Positions 13,101 to 25,449 are shown, counted from the first letter of the stretch. The stretch is 64,000 nt of DNA from Mucor racemosus (GCA_027405735.1 JAPEHQ010000005.1:1054001-1118000); one strand, 5' to 3'. Notes: generated from the letters alone by a model not told the origin. Numbers and translations are program-made.

Positions 13101-13558
13101 GAAATAATTTTATATAATGAGGCAGTAGATAATTACTTTTGAATTTAGGTTGTTTAGGCTCAATCGGCGAGCTAATCACCCATTCTTCATCAGTAGATGA
13201 TGCTTTGTCGACATCATGATCCTTGGCGAAATGGTTCCAAGTCTCCGTCTGTTTTTGGGCTGTTTTATTGGGTTTATCGGGATTTACTGTTACTGATTGA
13301 TCTGCTTTCGTTGATGTCTCTATATTCGACGCAACATTGTTATCAAATGTAATTATTTTCTTTGCTTGTGTCCGCCTAGGTCGAGGAGGAGGAGGTACTA
13401 AATCATCCATATTGATTCTTTGCCCTGTTTTATTGGCATTTCCATATCTTGACCAATTATGTTTCCTTTGTTTTGGAAGCTCTTCCTGATCAGCTTGAGG
13501 TGCGACCGGTCGTCTTCTCCAATTATCTGACTCGTCAGCTTTTGATGTCGCCGGGATC
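10115..13558 (-). CDS. DIS3L2: DIS3L2/Ssd1-family 3'-5' exoribonuclease, catalytic residues retained
   Basis: RNase II-family exoribonuclease, expected to degrade (often uridylated) RNA in the cytoplasm. Exons read on the minus strand: 13137-13558, 12558-13071, 12313-12499, 11787-12259, 11652-11729, 11206-11584, 10836-11145, 10115-10770; the extreme 5' end lies upstream of 13558 and is unresolved. Order: basic/proline-rich N-terminus, cold-shock-like region (YVHPWDRN onward) interrupted by a Glu-rich insert, RNB domain, degenerate S1-like C-terminus containing an Asp run. The active-site segment SIDPPTAKDLDDALH keeps the four acidic positions (D-x5-D-x-DD), and TSPIRRYAD is the usual RNB signature. 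Yeast Ssd1 belongs to this family but lacks catalytic acids, so this protein is predicted active. Confidence 0.92.
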
Positions 13559-14045
13559 TATACGTAAATATAAAATTAAGGTGAGACACATTATATAAAA
13601 GTTGTTTTTTATTAGGAAATTACAGTATGATTGTTCATTAAATTATAATCTTTACGAAAATTGTTTTGTAAACGAACTACACGACTTTATTCACGAAATA
13701 AACAGTCGAATCATGTTATTGATATCAAGATATGCATTTAAACTCAATATGAATGACTTGAACTGTTTCCCTGGCAAACGCCTCAAGTTAGAGAAAATTT
13801 TCAGGTGTTTGTATACTTGTAACAATTAATTTTAAGCTTTAATTTCATATTTCAGCATATCGAATTGATTGTGCTATTTTTTTTTTCTAGATAAATTCAG
13901 TTTTTAGGATGATTTAGATATGATGGATTTAAGCAATATTTATTTAATGCCATAAAATTTTCAGATGTCTATAATATTAATTTGACCAATATCAATGTTT
14001 TATTATTAAATTACAGGGAATTTGCGTTTCAGATTTGTACTATTT
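13559..14045. other. Between DIS3L2-like 5' end and zinc-finger gene 3' end
   Basis: Minus-strand order places the 5' flank (and possibly a short unrecognised first exon) of the DIS3L2-like gene near 13559-13850 and the 3' flank of the UBZ4 gene near 13860-14045. An acceptor (TATAG) directly precedes the first recognised DIS3L2-like exon, so a further upstream exon is likely, but I cannot identify it. Confidence 0.45.
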
Positions 14046-15485
14046 TCATGCTTTTTTATGGTTATACAGGTCTTGAATAAATAAAGATGTAAAAATAAGC
14101 GGTTCATGCCAATTTGATTGACTATTGTTGGTTAAATCCCAAAAAAATTGAGTATGAGAGGGTATACATGAAGGTCTTAATTGACCGTTGGATTTTTCAC
14201 GTTGAGCTTGTCGATATTCATCCAATTCTGATTTGGGAAATAAGAGTTCGTCTAATTTAGTTATGGCATTCAATCTTGAATCTTCAGAAGACCAAATGTT
14301 GGCAGCATTCCAATCTCTTTCATCCAATTTGGTAATGCGCTGCTTACGTTTAGTTTTCTTCAATGATTTAGATATTGCTAATGCTGTTTGAAGCTCTTCA
14401 TCTAATTTATCGTCTTGTCTTTGATTATTTTCAGGTACCCGAGATGCATGAATAATAACTTTTCTAGAAAAATCATCGTCCAGCATATCGTTATCATGAA
14501 CGTAGGCTACTAATTGATGTTCTGGTGTTTTCGATGGTAATGGCGATGGATGTGGCAATTTTTCTGGGATCGTAGAGACGACGGCAGGCATTGGTACATG
14601 ACCCCATCCGATCCATTGAAACTTCTTTAATAACTGAGGAACAGCCAATTGATTTCTTTTAGCACATTGTTTTATATGTACAATCTTTTGCTTCAATGTG
14701 CGATTTTCAAATGGATCAAATTCATGACAGACAGGGCAAAGATCCAATGTGCTCAAAAACGGTACATGTTGGCCAGCAAACATGGACTCCTGATGCTGTT
14801 TTTCTAAATCATCAACTACATCAAGACATGTATTGATGTGGACTTGTCGCCTTTTAGAGTTGAAATGTGTTAGGTTTTTGCCACAAAAGACACAATCATC
14901 AAATTCTAATTCTTCATCTTCTTGGGGTTTGCTTTCAATCAACATGCAATCTTCTACATGCTTTTGTCGAAAATAACTTGATTTAACATTTGTTATATCC
15001 TCGTTACATATAGGACAAGCATATTCTTCTAATTTTTGTTCGGTGCATGATGAGTTGTGGGTGTTGGTAATTGATTCTTGAGTGTCCATGTTCATTTCCA
15101 ATGATATAATTTCATTTATTTGAGATTCGTCTTTAACATTGCAGAGCAACTGTTCATCTTTGGATTTTAATTTCTCTTTTTTGAAATAAATAGACTCTTC
15201 AGTTTTAATCTTTTCTGCTTTAGACTTGCAATTGTCATTTTTGATAATGTTTAGAGGCGGATCGTCAGGCAAAGGTTCGGGTTTTATATCGAGTTGTGAT
15301 TGCTGCGAAGAAGAGTTGCTATGATTACGAGATTTAGAAAGGGAAATTGGAGTTTTTCTCTTTTTATTAGAGTTATTTGGCTCTATTTCAAATAGTCTTT
15401 TTAATGAGAAAGCACAATGTGATTTAGGCAAATCCTTCTCCATAGTTTTGTTATGGCAAACAGCATTGGTTTTAATACATCTCAA
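14046..15485 (-). CDS. Protein with three UBZ4-like zinc fingers and a UIM; possible Slx4-type DNA-repair scaffold
   Basis: Single-exon 479-aa frame. Three C2HC fingers of the form C-x2-C...H-x3-C are visible: about residues 157-180 (CPIC...HVEDC), 198-220 (CVFC...HINTC) and 250-274 (CPVC...HIKQC). UBZ4 fingers bind ubiquitin in DNA-damage proteins such as SLX4 and RAD18. Residues about 360-374 (DEELQTALAISKSLK) fit a ubiquitin-interacting motif. The N-terminal 150 residues are Lys/Glu/Ser-rich with likely nuclear localisation signals (KKRK). The more probable start is the Met at residue 15 (MEKDLPKS). Assignment to Slx4 is a guess; I see no certain SLX4 C-terminal domain, nuclease or RING. 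It is divergent from the eL27 gene, about 155 bp away. Confidence 0.75.
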   Translation of the reverse strand: MRCIKTNAVCHNKTMEKDLPKSHCAFSLKRLFEIEPNNSNKKRKTPISLSKSRNHSNSSSQQSQLDIKPEPLPDDPPLNIIKNDNCKSKAEKIKTEESIYFKKEKLKSKDEQLLCNVKDESQINEIISLEMNMDTQESITNTHNSSCTEQKLEEYACPICNEDITNVKSSYFRQKHVEDCMLIESKPQEDEELEFDDCVFCGKNLTHFNSKRRQVHINTCLDVVDDLEKQHQESMFAGQHVPFLSTLDLCPVCHEFDPFENRTLKQKIVHIKQCAKRNQLAVPQLLKKFQWIGWGHVPMPAVVSTIPEKLPHPSPLPSKTPEHQLVAYVHDNDMLDDDFSRKVIIHASRVPENNQRQDDKLDEELQTALAISKSLKKTKRKQRITKLDERDWNAANIWSSEDSRLNAITKLDELLFPKSELDEYRQAQREKSNGQLRPSCIPSHTQFFWDLTNNSQSNWHEPLIFTSLFIQDLYNHKKA

Positions 15486-15640
15486 GATACCAATAGATAT
15501 AACGGAGTTCTATATTCATAGTTCGACTGTCCGGCAAAAAGGTTTTTTTTCTTTGATTCAAGGCCGAAAACCAAAAAGAGGACCCATCCATACAAGAATA
15601 GTGAAATCCTCCTCTTCTCTTTGACAGATCTTCAGCAACC
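15486..15640. promoter_or_regulatory. Divergent promoter between zinc-finger gene and RPL27
   Basis: About 155 bp separate the start region of the minus-strand UBZ4 gene from the eL27 ATG at 15641. A CT-rich stretch (15602-15622) lies just upstream of the eL27 start. No specific factor site is claimed. Confidence 0.5.
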
Positions 15641-16540
15641 ATGGTCAAGTTCATCAAGGCTGGTAAAGTATGTATCAAAACCACATCGATCGATTTAAAT
15701 AGATCAACAATAATTAAGGATGGATGCGATTTTCACATTTCAACCATAATCCTAAAATTTCAAAAACTCAGTTAAAACTTACAACGTATATTACTATAGG
15801 TTGTCGTTATTTTGCAAGGTCGTTATGCCGGCAAGAAGGCCGTCGTCGTCCGTAGTACGTATTTTCATCATTATACTGACCGTGAGAGAGGAAAACTAGT
15901 TGGACTGTATTGTTGCTTTTTTTGATTTTGAACTTATAATGCTATTCCAATTCATTATAAACCCGAAGAAATCAACATTTTATCCAGTAAACATGTATAC
16001 AGACATAAATCAATCGCCAAATTAGATTACACGCTGACAGTTAAATGCTCGATCTAGACTTTCATTATTCAAAATAGCACAATACGTTCAATCATATTCC
16101 TCTTCTCTTGTTTTAATTACTCGTCTAACATGTCATGTTTTAATAGACCACGATGAAGGAACCAAGGATAGACCCTATGGTTATGCCGTCGTCGCTGGTG
16201 TCGAACGTTCTCCCCTCAAGGTCACCAAGGCCATGGGTAAGAAGAAGACTGCCAAGCGTTCCAAGGTTAAGCCTTTCGTCAAGATTGTTAACTACAACCA
16301 CATGATGCCTACTCGGTAAGTGATGATTAAATGTTTAGTTGGGTAATAATGAATTAACATTTGTTTTTGCATTTATTTAGTTACGGTTTGGAATTAGAAC
16401 AAATCAAGGGTACCGTCTCTGCTGAGACTTTCAAGGAACCTACTCAACGTGAAGATTCCAAGAAGGTTATCAAGAAGCTTTTCGAAGAACGTTATCAAAC
16501 TGGTAAGAACAAGTGGTTCTTCAGCAAGCTTAGATTCTAA
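15641..16540 (+). CDS. RPL27: 60S ribosomal protein L27 (eL27)
   Basis: Structural protein of the large cytosolic ribosomal subunit. Four exons: 15641-15667, 15800-15854, 16147-16315, 16381-16540, totalling 411 nt or 136 aa, the same length as the yeast protein. The product begins MVKFIKAGK, continues [17 protein letters not shown] and ends WFFSKLRF, all diagnostic of eL27. The first intron follows codon 9, typical of intron-rich fungal ribosomal protein genes. Codon use is shifted to preferred C-ending codons (GTC, AAG, GCC) relative to neighbours, as expected for high expression. Confidence 0.97.
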
Positions 16541-18022
16541 GCGATTTATATTCAAAAAATATATATTCTGTCATTTTCTTTATAAATCATTAATAAATTT
16601 TTAAAGAAAACATACTTGATACTTGCATCACCTTTTTAATTTTGTATGTGTCCATGGGGTTACACGTTTCGTGCAGGTATGCTGTTGATATAAAGAGAGC
16701 AAGATTATATAATTATTATAATAAACTCGTTGCTATCTGAAAAGATGAGAAGATTTGAAAACAAAACCTTTTCGCGCTTGAATATTTCAAATATGAAGAT
16801 ACAAGCTATCTTTATAATTCTGACATAACAATAAATGTGTACAAGCAATAAACTGCATTCACAAGATAGTCAAACGTAATATTATTGTATTTACCTATTT
16901 TAACCTTGAATGCGGCAGCCCTACAACTCATTGTTTCAGTCAACATCAAATGTGGATAAAAATTCAATTACATTGGCCATTCAAAGATTCTTTCTCCACA
17001 TAAAACAGAGATATTTTAGAACTGAAAAATGTTATGTATACTTTAGGAGCTCTAGTTTATGATGATATTTTTTATTTTGTCGAAATAATCTGATTTACAA
17101 TCCTGTAGTGTGGTGAAACATTTACTGGAATTAAGAAAAAATTAGCGGAATTTTTTTACACAAAAAGCAAAAATACGAAAACCGTGTAAAAACAAATTAG
17201 ATATACATGTACCAAGAGATACTTTGTTCTCTAATCTTGTGGTGGCCATATAGCATTATGATGCAGACGTCTTTATCGGAAAGTTTTAAACTCTTATCAG
17301 GTTTATTTCACATTTCTTATATAGAGATCCTCAACTGTTTTGAATTTTCTTTTAGATGATATATGCTCATCTATTTACAAAAGTGGGAAAAAGTCTGTGA
17401 TATGCTGCTGTTAACGTCGTCGTATTATCCTTATCGCATTCTCATACTTTCTTTTTTTATTGTTAAGTGGTTTCAATTTTTCTCTACAACGAGAGATAAA
17501 ACCATCATATTGTGTTTTATAAGAAAGAATGCGATCCACGAATGTGCCTGAGCTATATCTTTGATGCGGGAATCGAAAAGCATGCCTTCTTCTTTCAAGA
17601 TATGAATCACATCCTGTAATGTTGATCTAGATTTTTGACTAGCTGACAAACCCCATATTTTCAATGCGAAATAGCGCAAGCTACAGCATTACTTTTCATA
17701 CTAAAACTTGCTTATTTTGCAATACTTTTTGAATTTTGTGATCCCATGTCTAACGTTTGACATTTTCATGAATTTGTGATTGTCAAAATATGAGTTTCAA
17801 TGGAAATTAACCGGACACATCGAAGTAACATGAATTACGGTCCGGAAAAGCACTGATTTTACAAGCGGGTAAACAAATTTGACTTGGAAACAAAAAGGCT
17901 CTAACAATTAAAAAGTGTCAAATCTTATCAAGTGAATTAAGCCTTCTCTTTCCCTGCACATACAAGTATGTATACATCCATCGATATGATATCCATCTAG
18001 TATTAACCATCCATCGTATAGT
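16541..18022. other. Intergenic, about 1.5 kb without a recognised gene
   Basis: 3' flank of eL27 and 5' flank of uS2. Small frames near 17363-17679 overlap on opposite strands and show no family resemblance. No repeat copy from elsewhere in the window was recognised here. Confidence 0.5.
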
Positions 18023-18969
18023 ATGTCTCGTGTTCCTTCAGTTCTCAACCCCACCGAGGAGGATATCCAACTCCTTTTGAGTGCTCAATGCCACATTGGT
18101 ACCAAGAATGCCAACACCCGTATGGCTCCTTATATCCACAAGCGTCGTGCTGATGGTAATTAATTGTTTATTTTTATGTAACACTGCAGTATATTTATAT
18201 TGAATTATATAGGTATCAACTTGATCAACATTGGTAAGACCTGGGAGAAGCTCATCTTGGCTGCCCGTGTCATTGCTTCCATTGAGAACGTAAGTAGAAA
18301 TTTTTTTTGTTGTGAGAGAATTTGTAAGTCCTTACAAATGTGTTATAGCCTCAAGACATCGTTGTTGTCTCTGCTCGTCCTTACGGTCACCGTGCCGCTC
18401 TTAAGTTCGCCAGATACATTGGTGCTGAAGCTATTGTTGGTCGTTATACTCCCGGTACTTTCACCAATTACATCACCCGTTCTTTCCGTGAACCTCGTTT
18501 GGTTATCTGTACCGATCCTCGTTCTGATTTCCAAGCTATCCTCGAAGCTTCTTATGTTAACGTTCCCGTTATCTCTCTCGCTGATACTGATGCTTCTCTC
18601 AAGTTCGTTGATGTTGCTATCCCCACCAACAACAAGGCCAAGCACGCTATTGGTTTGATCTACTGGCTTTTGGCTCGTAGTGTCCTCCGTCTCCGTGGTA
18701 CTCTTGACTACGAGACCGCTTGGGACGTCATGGTTGATATGTTCTTCTACCGTGATCCTGAGGAGATCGAGAAGGAGAACGCTGAAGCCGAGGCTGAGGA
18801 GGGTGACTTCGCTGCCACTGCTGAAGCTGCTACCGGTGAATGGGCTGTTGAAGGTGAGGCTACCGAAGGTGTTGCTGGTATTGCTGCCGCTGCCGACTGG
18901 TCCGCTCAACGTACTACCGACTGGGCTGATGAGACCGAAGCTCCCGCTAACTCTTCTTGGGAAGCTTAA
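18023..18969 (+). CDS. RPS0: 40S ribosomal protein S0 / uS2 (laminin-receptor family)
   Basis: Small-subunit ribosomal protein needed for 40S maturation. Three exons: 18023-18155, 18213-18289, 18349-18969, totalling 831 nt or 276 aa. Landmarks: [13 protein letters not shown] near the N-terminus, [20 protein letters not shown], and [20 protein letters not shown], all characteristic of eukaryotic uS2. The C-terminal tail is acidic and Ala-rich with repeated Trp ([11 protein letters not shown], ending NSSWEA), as in RPSA/RPS0. Strong codon bias indicates high expression. A long minus-strand frame over exon 3 is a shadow. Confidence 0.97.
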
Positions 18970-20413
<1,444 letters not shown>

Positions 20414-21229
20414 CGATAATATTGTTATTGATTACATGTATATACATATAATAATACTTATTTTCAGGAGATATTTTACCCTAAATTTATTACTATTCCA
20501 TTTTCTTATAACCTAGGTTTTACCCCCTTTAAGAAAAATAAATAAAAATTACCCTCATTCTACAACCATATACTGTATATTCAAAATCCATTCTAATTCT
20601 TTTTAAGAATTTGAATTATAAGTTCATTATCCGTGAAGACACTCAATTAATTCGCTATGTGTATGCAGGTTCGTAATCAAATTACAGAAAGTGATATATA
20701 TACCCATGAATGATTGTATATGTAGTTTCATTATCTTTTGGAAGAAAATACTACATATATAGTTAAATTCTAATATGCCTTAAAGTGGTTTTAATCCTTA
20801 CACATTCATTGGCAGGTTTTACTACTTTTGAAAAATAGATTTCTATGTAATACTGTCAAGAAAACAACTCGTTTAACAGTATTTTTTTTTTCTATCGTTT
20901 TTTACTACAGTTGTTGAAATCAATGTTTGAAATCCGAAAAAATTGATGTAAAACATATTACACTACAACTTTGATTATATATGATGAAGAAGACGTTTAC
21001 TTACTAATTTCTGTAGTTTTCACTGGCATATATATATAATATATGCTGGTTTTGGCTGATGTAGCTAGTATTGCTGTTGAGCCAGGGACAAGCTCGGCTT
21101 GACAACATCCTTAGATGTAGCCCTATTTCTAATTCAACATGATCCGCGAAGTCACCAACTATACCGGTAAAAATGGGCTTTTGATTCCTACGATTTAACC
21201 AGTAAATCAATGAGATGTTAAAGTTTTAA
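20414..21229. other. Intergenic, no gene seen
   Basis: AT-rich flank of the Rab gene. Stray open frames are short. Recognisable repeats begin at about 21230. Confidence 0.45.
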
Positions 21230-21550
21230 TTTGGGATACTGTTACAGCGGCAGTATATATTTTGAAACTTGCAGCCTATTTGGATCAATATTCATTGACT
21301 TTAAGCATTTTTCCGCTTACTAAAATTCTTCCAAGCAGAAGAAAAGACTTTTTTTTCAAAAACGTGTCCAAAAATTCTTCAAAAACAGCTTTTAGCTAAT
21401 GAAATCAAGATATGTTCTTCGTATATCTACTGTGCGTTAGTTGCAACTTTAAAATTCAATTTTGAACCATTATTTGATTTTATAAAGATTTTCAAATAAT
21501 ATCTGAAACAATGGATACAAAACAGTTTCAGCACGTACGAGTTTTTATTA
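21230..21550 (+). repeat. Partial internal fragment of RepX
   Basis: Matches the RepX interior at about 7030-7700, excluding the solo LTR that interrupts copy B. Shared landmarks are the GCCTATTTGGATCAATATT box and the TTGAACCATTATTTGATTTT box. More diverged than 24600-24900. Confidence 0.65.
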
Positions 21551-21611
21551 ATCCATTCCCCAGCAATTCGGGAAGGCTAGACCGTTTGCAGTTATGTTGA
21601 TCAACATTAGT

Positions 21612-21688
21612 AGTAATTATTTAAATCGAGCCGACGAGCTTTTTTTATGCAGCCGAGCTTGTCCAAGACTCGGCTCGTGTTTTACACT
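21612..21688. mobile_element. Tiny hAT-like MITE derivative
   Basis: About 75 bp carrying both termini of the 22314-22700 element in shortened form: left ATCGAGCCGACGAGC with TTTATGCAGCCGAGCTTG, right GACTCGGCTCGTGTTTTACACTT. It abuts the LTR remnant at 21689. Probably an internally deleted copy. Confidence 0.5.
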
Positions 21689-21868
21689 TGTTGCGTCCAC
21701 AAGTCTGTGTACATTCCTTGGTTAAGATTACGACACGGTTTGATATAATAAGTTCTACATTGCTGTGTCTCATGTTATAAAGCTCAGCTTATACTGTACG
21801 TATTGAGGAATATGGAACTAGTGTGTGCCACCTAAACATGATTGGATAGATATACATATATAAATAGT
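21689..21868 (-). mobile_element. Partial LTR, reverse orientation, same family as 7151-7496
   Basis: Reverse complement of about 7320-7496 with scattered differences. The TGTTGCGTCCAC end at 21689 corresponds to the LTR terminus ending GCAACA. Homology stops at 21868, where a GC-motif-rich miniature element begins. Confidence 0.75.
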
Positions 21869-21876
21869 CTAGTGAT

Positions 21877-22274
21877 TGCAATGGAGGAGTGTGAGCATAA
21901 GCAAGCGAGCGAGCTCTATGCTTGGGCTCGCTTGAATTGCGCTTTTTTCGGGGTACTACTTACTTTGGCTTACTTTATTAATTTTTTTAGTAATTTCCTG
22001 CTTGGTGCTCGATGAAAACATTGAATGCTTGCTTGTATGCTTGCTCGAAATGCATCAAATTGAAACAGGCTTGCTTGCATGCAAACCGGCTTGCTTGCCT
22101 GTTTTCAAATCAAGTAAACAAGCATGTAACACAGGGCAAATTTATTCAATTTACGTAATTTTTTATAGCTCTAAAAATGTCAAAATGCATCACATTTTGA
22201 ACCAATATCAGGCTGAAAATATATAGTGCAATGCTTGTACTTGCGCTCAAATTTGCTCGCTTGCTTACATGCTA
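21877..22274. mobile_element. Candidate hAT-like MITE with AAGCAAGCGAGC termini
   Basis: Both ends carry AAGCAAGCGAGC in inverted orientation (near 21898 on the plus strand, near 22256 on the minus strand), and the interior is filled with GCTTGCTTG and CTCG subterminal motifs. Imperfect 8-bp flanks CTAGTGAT (21869-21876) and CTAGTGTT (22275-22282) match 7 of 8, fitting a hAT-type duplication. No transposase; the 74-codon frame at 22002-22226 is repeat-driven. Confidence 0.55.
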
Positions 22275-22313
22275 CTAGTGTTCGGTGTTAACTTTTTCAT
22301 TTACAGGATGTAG

Positions 22314-22700
22314 TGATATTAAACGAGCCGAGCCTTTTTTATGCAGCCGAGCTTTTCTCAAGGCTCGTTAAAGTTAGACGAGCTTTTTTTTGCGCGCGAC
22401 TAGAGCTCGTTTACCCCAAACGAGCTTTTTTATGCAGCGACTAAAACTCATCATCTCAACGCCAGCTTTATTTTACCTTTCCAGTGACAAATATCCAAAG
22501 TAAAGCAAACGTATGAATGTCAATTGACAATTATCTAAAGTAATAATGTCATATCATTTACTAATTATTATTTAAATTTGAACTTTTTGAAAAGAAGTCA
22601 AAAGCTCGTCTTTGTCAAAAGAGCTTTTATAAAGCTCGGCTCGTTGTGGTGAGCTTTGGTCAAGCTCGTCCTAGGCTCGGCTCGTCTTTTATACTTAACA
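22314..22700. mobile_element. hAT-like MITE, 387 bp, with CGAGCCGAGCC termini
   Basis: Ends carry ACGAGCCGAGCC in inverted orientation, flanked by 8-bp near-duplicates GGATGTAG (22306-22313) and GGATATAG (22701-22708). Multiple GAGCTTTT, AGCTCG and GGCTCG motifs crowd both subterminal regions, a known pattern for hAT non-autonomous elements. Inserted next to RepX copy C. Confidence 0.65.
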
Positions 22701-25449
22701 GGATATAGATCCAAACCTAAGCTACTCTGAATTTTTTGTTTCAGTAAAGAATACTGATTTTTCGTTGAGATAATCAAAATTATAGTTCACATTACAGCAT
22801 AAGGACTATGATAACTGAGTTCCAAAATCGATTTATTGTTAAATCGATCAAAAAATGATCAAAAAACAAATTCATTTAAATGCTCATGAGCTGCAAAGTA
22901 AGTCAACTCAGCCTATTAAATAATCTTTTTAAAGTTTTGAGTTCTGCATCCATCTAAGCAAAATTCAGGCAAATTCTTTACATTAAATTTTGCGCAAAAT
23001 GCAGTTAACGTTTTGAGGGTTTTTTGAATATACACAAAATTTTTTATAAGCATATATTAAATATAAATAATGGGAATGATACACAACAAAATTATCTATC
23101 TATTGAGTTATTGCTGAACCTTCTAGTTGCATTTTTCGTAGAGAAAACAAGATTTTTGTCAATATTTTTTTCAAATTCAGAATTTGGGATGAGGGTATAC
23201 AAGGGAAAATTGGGAGGTAGAAGCGAAGGAATCTCTTTGCACACATTTTTGAGGATATCTCCACGAAAAATCTATGTTTTGAAAAAAATTAAATTGGATC
23301 CGAGAGAGCTCAAAGAGGTCAATGATATGAATGTTAAAAAAATGTCGCTCGATTTAACAAATGTTTTGAAATCTACTACAAAAATATCAAAAGAAATGAA
23401 GTAAAAATAAAAGTGCCCAGATTTTTTTCGTACTCGAATATGTTATGGAGCACTTCAAAACAAGTAAGGTTTATTATTAAAAAATGTTCGTATAGCTTAA
23501 TTTTTTGCAGAGGTATGAAGGTTCAAAGCTTTTGATTTTAACAATGAATGAGCAGTAAAAATCCGAAACATTAGCACTGAAAAATTAATACCAACAGCAA
23601 AAATTAGGATATTTCCGGATTGTCGTATATTTTCAGGATTGATAAATAGTACTTAAAAAAGAATACAATTATAAAAGAATGAGTAATTAATCAGTTCTTC
23701 AACTGTATAATAAAAACAAGATATCGTTTATTTAGATTTAAAAGTATGGCCTTTTATATTGATTAGACATTGAGATCCTGAGATGTAATTTAAGGCACTA
23801 TTGAACTATTGGATCTGTTTGATAGTAATCTATGGATTGAAATGGATCAATCATAATTTAACCGTTCTTGCAGAGCTTGTGAGTTGTCTTGTTTCAATGC
23901 TGCGCTAAATATGCTTGGATGTTGATTTGATAACTACTTGATTGGTTAACTGCTGGGATGAAATAATGTGGTGTCATAATTGAGGTCCAAGCGTTCTTGG
24001 TAATTACTGGATTAAACTTGGTACGCTAGGAGTTTCTTATATCCGATATCAAGACTTGCACTTCAATACATATCGTAGTCAATAGATTGTAAGATGTATT
24101 GATACTGTAGAAGGTGATAATGTATGATACTAGTAGGTGGAATACAACACGGATACTCTTTTTTAGATTAAAGATGAACATCCCAGCTACATCAAAATAT
24201 AATTTTTTTTTGATGTTATTTAATGAAAAAAAAAGTAGAGCAGGGATGAAAAGTAAGACCCAGTTTTTAAGGAAAAAGCAGTGGATTTTACCTGTATTTG
24301 CTTACAGTTACTTAAATCTATATTTGAAACCTAAACTGTTTTGAAAAATAATTCAAACCACATTGCACTATACACGACAGCATTGGTCATGCATAAGCAT
24401 GATATTTTATTATTAATTTTGGTAGTCCCCATTCCGATAATATCTGCTGTTTTTCACTGATTTAGGGCGCTATTTCTAATTTCAAATAGTCTATTTGGCA
24501 ATAAACCCCATTTGGGAAAACGGTGCTCTTGATTTGTACGATTTATATAGCAAATCTATGGATATTAAAATTATTTAGCGCTAAATAATTTTATAAATGT
24601 AATATTTTTTGAAACTTGCAGCTCATTTGAATCAATATTTATTGATTATTACAAGCATTTTTCCAGTTGCTTCAAGTTTTTTAAGCAGAGGAAGACACAT
24701 TTCTTGTCGAAAATAGTGGCATACTTCTTCAAAAACAACTGTTAGCTAACATAATCAAGATATATTATTCATATAATATCCACTACGCATTAAGCGCAAC
24801 TTCAAAGTTCAATTTCGAACCATTATTTGATTTTATAAGAATGCTTAGAATATTTGAAACAGCCCATACAAAATAGTTTAAAAAAGTACGTGTTTTGATT
24901 TCTCCATTTCCACAACAATTCGGGGAGGCTGAACCTTTTGTAATTCTGTGGATTAGCACTAGACGTATTTACGATTGAAAAGAGAGCTTATTTGGATCCA
25001 TATTTGGCGAGAACTGGTGAGCTTACTGACTTTAGTGGGCGTGAACGGCAGGTAATCAACTTTTTGTTCAAATTTACCGAATGCACAATGATTTATGCAA
25101 GCTAATATTGGGTATATTTGGAGTACCTACCCATATCTATACTCCTGTAGAGTGGCAGCTTCCCTGGATTATCATTATTTATAAAGATCGCATTTTTAAT
25201 TGTTTTTGTTAAATAAATGTACGCATGCAGTAAAGTATAGGTGCGTTTTGGCATTAATTTTTTCGGCACGACGCAGTAGGTTGTGGCAGTTGCCCTTTGC
25301 GATTATCGCGTCCAAGGTGTGTAACTACTCTCATGCAAAGTTGGAAATTAATAGAATTGAAATTCATCGAAATGAGGTTTTTGTTTCCTGTTTTTACGGC
25401 TGTAGAAGAGTATGTTTTAAATGGTTTTCAAATGTTTTCGCTTAATATT
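22701..25449 (+). repeat. RepX copy C, rearranged, split by a solo LTR
   Basis: 22701-23620 and 24150-24300 correspond to 8450-9520 of copy B; 24300-25449 corresponds to 6740-8240. The order of the two halves is therefore swapped relative to copy B, as in a tandem or circular permutation. It contains the longest version of the shared frame (23024-23404, 126 codons). That frame is not called as a gene because changes against copy B look unconstrained. Confidence 0.78.
23621..24149. mobile_element. Solo LTR, 529 bp, TSD CGGAT
   Basis: Starts TGTCGTAT and ends ATACAACA (TG...CA, 7 of 8 terminal bases inverted-repeat), flanked by CGGAT at 23616-23620 and 24150-24154. The uninterrupted RepX site is visible at 9370 (TTTCCGGATAC). 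No second LTR or internal domain. Unrelated by eye to the other LTRs in the window. Confidence 0.9.

Noticed and set aside
18343..18909. 188-codon minus-strand ORF opposite RPS0
   Set aside because: Shadow of the strongly codon-biased uS2 exon 3; repetitive Ser/Thr/Gly composition.
21877..22290. Recurrent GCTTGCTTG/CTCG motifs as a CRISPR-like array
   Set aside because: Units are short, irregularly spaced and on both strands, fitting MITE subterminal motifs; this is a eukaryotic genome.
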